In this document: in pieces, positions 57,131-64,000 of the stretch | Layout of the letters: each line of letters starts with the position of its first letter | Position numbering within the stretch: position 1 is the first letter of the stretch | From: Beaufortia kweichowensis | Lineage: Eukaryota; Chordata; Actinopteri; Cypriniformes; Gastromyzontidae | Direction of reading: 5' to 3' | Assembly (NCBI GenBank): GCA_019155185.1 | Contig: CM032809.1 | Location: 422,501-486,500, forward strand | DNA length: 64,000 nucleotides | Notes under the pieces: model-generated | Told to the model about the DNA's origin: nothing | Seen by the model: only the letters and a program-made list of their open reading frames with translations | The model's database searches: none | Translations under genes and position numbers: made by a program

Positions 57131-59480
57131 AGGAGGATTTAAAAATGGACAAGGTTTGGGAGGATCTAAAGTATAGAATAAAGTGACTGAAGAAGAGAAC
57201 ATGAGGTCATCTTCATTCTTATTAATAATTCAATTTGGGCAAATGTATTGTGTTGAATTAAAAACATTGGGCCTAATGTATTATTTATCTTTACTTAAGA
57301 GACTTTAAAAACTCAGAAAGAGTCTCTGATGGGTCTTGTCCTGTGATGATCTGATAAAATGATAAACTATTGATTTTCATTGTTGTTCAGGTGTAGATGA
57401 GCATCATCTCTGTCTATAGAACACATTCATGTTTAGTGTTTTGAAGAGTTTTGATATTAATTCTTTGTGGAAAACATGTCTTACTCTCTCTCCATCTGTT
57501 TCCTGGAGACCTCCAGACATCTCCTGTGTTCATACCGTTAAATAAAGATGTTAAAAAAACCAAACCCGCTTCATTATAAAGAGAAGAAAATAGTCTTGTG
57601 CTCGTGTGGCAATTAGAGCGGCTGGATGGCACAATTACACATCTTTTTCCCATTATAAGTTAATCTCTCTGCGACACATTTAACAGTGCTGTCAGTGACA
57701 GAAACACTCATTAGACTCCTGCTGTTCCTGCTCTGAAAATCAATCTGAGAATGCAAATAATTCAAGCTTTGGTTTCACTTTCAGAACACGTCATGAGATG
57801 TTTGTGACACATATTAAAATGTGAAGCATTATCTAAATAAAGCTGTTGTAAGTGTACATGTATAAGATTCAGTTTGAGGATAGCACTCTTATTCACAACC
57901 AATCACATGATCAGGTCGGTCAGATGATGTTACAGTTATTGATCATAACATTTTCCAGAATGATGGATCGATCGAGTCTACGCCTGAGATAAAACCTGAC
58001 GCTCCTGCAGCCTGGAACATTACAAACCCATCATCCTTAAATAATGATCGTTTGTGGAATGATGCTGATGCTCTTCTGAGACAGAATGTGAAACAAATGA
58101 GAGAGAAGAAGAAGAATATCAAAGCGACTTGATGCTCTTTTGGCAGAAAAACGCTTGAGCATTTTAGTGGGCGAGCGCTCACATATTCTCCAGATTCTTC
58201 TTATGAGAAAGAAACATAAAACAAAGAGAGAAAAGAGAATTCTACTGTTGCTGGAGAGCAGAATGTAAGAGATTCAGCACATTTCATTATACTCTGAGAT
58301 CTTCCCCACGATTTTCTCATTCATAAAACATTTAACACTTCAGAGTCATGAGGTCTGGAGGATAAATGTGATTCTGCTGATGATGATTCTCATCTCCACT
58401 GAAATGATATCAGGTCTGTTATACGGCACACAGATCCTCACCATTGATCTTTCTCTAAGCTGTCAGTCTGTCAAACCTCAACTGAATTATAAAAACAGAC
58501 AATAATAATTGAATTTAACAATCAATGTGATAAATGTGATTAGAGAGAGTTCTGGAAAACATCCAGAGGAAACTAGATGCTCACGGTGGATGTTAATTAT
58601 TTCATTACAGTGACAGAAGACTTCTGTTTAATGTCTTTAACCCTTTCATCACCACAGCCTTCAGCTAAAACTCATGTTTCTTTAGTTTCTTAGATATTTA
58701 TCTAGGAAAAGAGTTCAGAGATCTCAATATCTCCAAAAACTTCTCATCCATCCAATCTGTGTTATCCATGTTAATTTCATAACATTTCCTAAATGCCAAC
58801 AATTTCATATCTCTCATTGTTTTCTGAATGTCTGTTTTTATTTTTTAATAAAATCACATCTAAAACCTAAATGAAACATAACTGTACTATGAATGAACAA
58901 CCTTCTCAACCTAATCATCTCAGATATATGTGAAATTCTGTTGCGACAGCGAGAACTCGTGATCAAAACAAACAGTAACTGTGAACTGATTTCCATCTGA
59001 TGTTCTGTATAAACTATAATGTGTATCTGGTGTTATTGTAAACAGCAGCAGTTTTGTGAATCACCTTGACCAGCTGATATCATCCATCAGCAGAACATCA
59101 TCTGACTGTACATTTAATATCTAGAAGCACATCACACTAATGCTCGGTGGTTTATAACTAATCCTGTCAGGATGAATAATCTGCTCATTCATTCACACAC
59201 ACCAGAAAGAAACGCAGAACACAGGCAGATGAATTCAGATGAACAGTTTGAACTCGACCTGAGAGAGAATTAAACTGATCTCACCTGCGCTGTCGTCATG
59301 TCTGCCCGTTTGCTTTATAGCTATAATGTCTGAGAAATGATCATTAATATTGTGTAGAGGTTAAAGGTCATCATAACTCATACTGTGAACATCAGAGAGA
59401 GAGAGAGCAGGATGAAATCAATGAGTCACATATTTCTCTATCTATAAGAGCTGGATCAGCAGATGACATACAGATGAGAT

Positions 59481-59483
<3 letters not shown>

Positions 59484-59555
<72 letters not shown>
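59484..59555 (+). repeat. (CT)n microsatellite
   Basis: About 36 uninterrupted CT units in a region without genes. Confidence 0.96.
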
Positions 59556-60161
59556 ATGAGATTAGAGACTTCATTAGCATCAGGTGGAGTTTGGTTCTGG
59601 TAATTGGTTGATGTTTACAAAGCACACAGTTCATAAAGAAGCTTCACGTGTGTCAGTGGTCAATAGTGTTAGATTTAAAGCCTTTAATGACTGACTGAAC
59701 ATTAAACACTTAACAGAGGTCAAGAACAGAAACGGATCAATCCGTCCTTTACACATGAAAGGTTAATCAAAGACTTCTATACCCGAGAGAAACGCTCATC
59801 CTGAATGTGTTCTTCTCTTTCTCCAATCACAGAATCTATATGGTCAGTTTATATGGACCTGTTTACACCCGTCATCAACACTCTCAAGTCACCTGAAGGA
59901 TTGATATTCAAACCTGATATTAATATGAGAAAGCACATTAAAAATGTGTCTCTGACTGACACTGAAGATGCTTTGAGTCATGAAATTACAAATGCTTACA
60001 AAAGCATTCAGAGCTTAATGTTGATGATGTTCCTTATTCCGTTTCTGATACTAAATTATTTGTAACTGATGATATTCACAAGCTCTGTTTTGCATCTGTG
60101 TAAGCTTTTATTTTTATAGTAAATATTTAATAAGGGTTTGTGCTCCAAACATTCACAATTG

Positions 60162-60201
60162 TGACCGGCCTGTCAGATTCAAAGCACTAATACACTTGGA
60201 C

Positions 60202-60203
<2 letters not shown>
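60162..60203 (+). repeat. Short duplication beside a GA repeat, copy 1
   Basis: GACCGGCCTGTCAGATTC through ACACTTGGACGAG, then a short GA repeat. It recurs at 60442-60484 with one base change (AAGCACT against AAGCCCT). Confidence 0.88.
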
Positions 60204-60235
<32 letters not shown>

Positions 60236-60441
60236 GAGAGAATCAAACACACTTAAAGTGCTCATTTTAGCAGCGGGTGATAAAGCTGCTCTCCTGTGGG
60301 ACAGGCTGATATCAAAGATAAGGCATGCTGACTTTGTTGCCATGGTGAGTATATTTCAGCTGTTTGCTAATTGGAATACAGAGGGAAAAATAATAAAAAA
60401 CCTCCAGCTATAACGACTGTCAGGAATCACAAATCTGAAAA

Positions 60442-60484
60442 TGACCGGCCTGTCAGATTCAAAGCCCTAATACACTTGGACGAG
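60442..60484 (+). repeat. Short duplication beside a GA repeat, copy 2
   Basis: Second copy, 280 bases right of the first, again immediately before a GA microsatellite. Confidence 0.88.
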
Positions 60485-60768
<284 letters not shown>

Positions 60769-62449
60769 CACGATAGATGAATGAACAGACAAACACTAAC
60801 AGATAATAAGTTCATCTGAGCTGTCTGTGTCTGTGTTCTCTGATCAATGATAATTCAACTAGTTTGCTAATGATTAATGAGTTTTATTAACTGATCATTT
60901 TAAGATGACATCTCGTAACTGTTTTGTGGCAGTCAAACTGTATGAGAGTTTTATTTTTTCTAAAGGAAATCATCATCAGACATGTAGCTGTCAGTCACAA
61001 AACTGACAGGACCATCCTAGACCTGTCCAGAAAATAAAATAAATTAATGAACAAGATTATAGACTCATTTATCAGCGGAAGAATTAAAATTACAAAAAAG
61101 ATGAATAATTGATTTGTTCATTATCAGCCTACGACATCCGCAAAAGTTAATAAAGATTCCCCGTTTCTTAAAATGGCCCTGAGATGAAGCGGATTCCTGG
61201 TGATTTATCAAACGGCCACGAATCTCTCTGAAAAGCCCACGACCTCTGACATCATCATCCATCATCAGCTTCATCCATCTCCCATCATCAGGTGAGACTC
61301 CAGCTCCACAGACATATACAGCTGTATGAATGTACAGGTGATTTTTATCCAGCTGTAAACTTCATTGTTCAGGAGCTGTGTGAAAGAAAACAGAAACACA
61401 GTTTACCTGAGACTGATTCATGTTATTATTTCACAGATCATTTAACAGTTAAAGCAGTGACAGTACTCACCAGCAGAGGTCACTGTCTGATCAAATATCT
61501 CTATAGATGTCAATAAAACATTGTCATGTAAAACATTGCAATACATTTTCATTCTCTACCTACAGTCATCAAGAAATCAATTTGACCGACAATGAAAACG
61601 AATACTGAACAAGACAAATACAGGAAGAGGTTTGATGTTTTGCTGAAAGGTTGTTATCATGATAAGAGTTTGTCTGAAGCAGCTCATGAGAAACTGATTT
61701 ATGATATTCGTGCAGTACAACAAACGTTAACAACAAATAGAAAACTACATTACATTAGGGACATATTAACAAGAATAATAAGCAATTTTTTTTAACTTTC
61801 GAGATTATAAATAAGTGCACTTATTTAATCATGAACAGGTCTTGCCCTGTCCAATATGGCGTCGATGTTGACTCATGATTCAGCGGTCAATAAGATCTTG
61901 GTTAACTTTGCGACTTTTGTTATAGAAATAAGCAAATGATTACACTGTAAAATATAATATAGTGTTTAGTCAGTATTTATAATGGAGTCGATTTTGACTT
62001 GAGATTGTTTATGTAAACTGTAATATATTATTTTATCTCCATTTCAAACACATGGATATTAATGATGGCAATGGAGATTATAATCACGTTCGGTTACTTT
62101 AAGCTTTTTCTCTGACCAGCAGATCATTAACATTAAACATCATAGAGATAATGAGTCATGGTAAACTGTATGACATCAATGTGCATCAACAATATATTAT
62201 ACATAAGAAAAGAATAATATCATGTTATATTCATTATTAAATCACATCCCTTGTGATATATCACAGATTAGTTATTTCTGCATAAACATATCCAAGAGTG
62301 ATGCTGTTAATAATTAAGTGTAAATAAATGACTTAAACTTGAAAAACTTGATATGTTTTATGGAAGGCCCAAAACTTATTTTACTGTAAACACACGTTCT
62401 CTGTGGTCAGTTCAGCTTTCAGGTCAAAAACAAGATAAAGACGCCAGAC

Positions 62450-63113
62450 TAAAGTACTTGGTTTCAATTCTTTAAAGGTGCATTCAGTACAGTGTCATTC
62501 TTCTATATTTGCAGGCATATGTACATGATTTATATACAGTCCTCATAGAAAATAAAACTAATAAAAAATAATCAGCTTTTATACAGAAGCAAAAGACACA
62601 ATATATACATCTTTTAAATCACAAGGCATGTGGTACACAGCAGGTTTCTTTCTCATCATACATGATGCATTGAAATAACATATACATCATTCCCGTGAAG
62701 GAAAACATTCTGCATTCAAACTTACTGTAAATAACAAGCTTCAGGTCTTAAATAACAGTAACATCTGAACACTACTTATGCTTTTTTTGCTGTACAGTCT
62801 GACCTTTTGTTAAAGTAAACTGTAAACTAAAGATTATTATAAAGGAGTTAAATCTCATGACACTTTCAGGTCATATTTTACCTAACAGCAATTAAAAACA
62901 TGTTACGTTTCACTTAAAAGTTGTGTTAATAAAACATAAGATGACGTGAGATGATAAATGAAAATACTGTAACAGAAATCTAATGAAAATCACATTTGAA
63001 AAACATTTCTTTTGATTTTGTAGTAAAAGGACCTAATCATGTTTTCATGAGATTTACCCTGCAAGAGTGAGCTGTGAACACGCACATACACATACACACA
63101 CATACACACACAG

Positions 63114-63153
<40 letters not shown>

Positions 63154-63158
63154 ACACA

Positions 63159-63219
<61 letters not shown>

Positions 63220-64000
63220 ACACAAACACACAGAAACCTTACATTTTGCACAAGATGTAAATATATTTTTCTTTGTAAGTATAAGTTCTTTAAATATTTA
63301 AGGATAAAGCGCTCAAAAAAATAAATAACCACAGTATTTAAGTTTCTCTATTGCAAGATAGTGATTCATTTTCTTTTAAAACTCTGTATGTGCAAGTTCT
63401 GTGCAACAGTGAATCTTCTTATCCGAAACAAACAAACGTTACATTCAATACTGGGAACTTTCACCACCGATGAGAGTCTCTGAATCCGGCTCTATAATCC
63501 CAACATTCCAAGAGTCTTTGTTTCGAGGTCATTACACGCCACCAAAAATCTCCAAACACGAGCAAGATTGCACTTCAAGTATTTAAATAAAAGAGTCTTG
63601 TGTGTTCTCGAGTACCAGACCTCAGTGATTCATCACGGTAATGCCAACACTTACTGAGGCAGGTGCAGGTATTGCAACTTTGATTTGACAGAAACTTGAT
63701 GTTTACTTCATAAAAATTTCATTAAAAAAAAAAAAAAAAATCAGCTTATTGTTTAGACTTTAATACTCTATAAAGGTTAAAGCCAGTTCAAACACTCCTT
63801 TCACAGGACTGCTAAAGACTTCTTTTTTCCAGCTTGCAGTAATCTCTGGTGTAAAAATAAACAGACAGAAATCTTCATTTCTCACACAAAACAGTCCAGC
63901 CCAATCTTTCTGATGAAACTGAAGAGTGCAGCAAGAGCCCAAGAAAAGGGCCACGGAGACTAAAGGAACCCCAAACGGCACCCGCGCAGCATCCAGATGC
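62450..64000 (-). other. Possible 3' UTR of a gene to the right
   Basis: AT-rich with short conserved-looking blocks (TGCATTCAGTACAGTGTC, TACATGATTTATATACAG) and an A run at 63724-63741. On the minus strand a frame stays open from the window end to 63760, but its residues match no family I recognise, so I treat it as untranslated. Confidence 0.25.
63084..63226 (+). repeat. (CA)n-(CT)n compound microsatellite
   Basis: CA with TACA interruptions running into (CT)n, within the possible 3' UTR at the right end. Confidence 0.95.

Noticed and set aside
63760..63981. Hydrophobic minus-strand frame (VSVALFLGSCC)
   Set aside because: No family match, AT-rich surroundings and no splice acceptor recognised; more likely 3' UTR.

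Overview
The window is vertebrate nuclear DNA, most likely from a teleost fish and probably a cyprinid. The genes are split into many short exons with GT/AG splice sites. Microsatellites are abundant and often hundreds of bases long. Teleost-type retroposon tails (the GTCGCTTTGGATAAAAG signature) and TA-flanked non-autonomous DNA transposons are present. The exons read as close relatives of vertebrate PTK2, DENND3, KLHL7 and LRRC3B. These assignments come from recognising protein families by eye; no database search was run.

Layout: all four genes lie on the minus strand, so each starts at its high coordinate. (1) ptk2 (focal adhesion kinase) fills 1 to about 24.6 kb. A CpG-containing leader exon lies near 24.5 kb, the long 5' introns follow, the FERM domain is coded at 12.2-5.2 kb, the Tyr397-type linker at 2.2 kb, and the first part of the kinase domain at 0.7-0 kb; the rest of the gene lies left of the window. 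(2) dennd3 has its stop codon at 26,675 and its start codon at 35,844 in 24 coding exons, one of them a 45-nt exon that looks optional. PTK2-DENND3 adjacency is also known in human (8q24.3). (3) klhl7 occupies 38,538-41,710 in ten exons; the first coding exon, expected further upstream, was not found. (4) A single-exon lrrc3b-type gene lies at 51,005-51,790, with a likely leader exon near 54.3 kb. The stretches 42-50 kb and 55-64 kb show no recognisable coding exons; the last 1.5 kb may be 3' UTR of another minus-strand gene.

The genes do not form an operon. In other vertebrates their products act in adhesion signalling (ptk2), Rab12 activation and autophagy traffic (dennd3), CUL3 ubiquitin ligase substrate selection (klhl7) and, for lrrc3b, as a small LRR membrane protein.

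Notable points: several exons are spliced directly against giant (CT)n tracts on the coding strand. The klhl7 exon at 40,358-40,533 has its splice acceptor copied in a 34-bp tandem array. Three otherwise intact exons (two in ptk2, one in dennd3) carry a 1-2 base length change that breaks the frame; assembly error is the simplest explanation. Two members of one MITE family occur in opposite orientation. A roughly 200-bp segment is duplicated, apparently identically, beside CA repeats.
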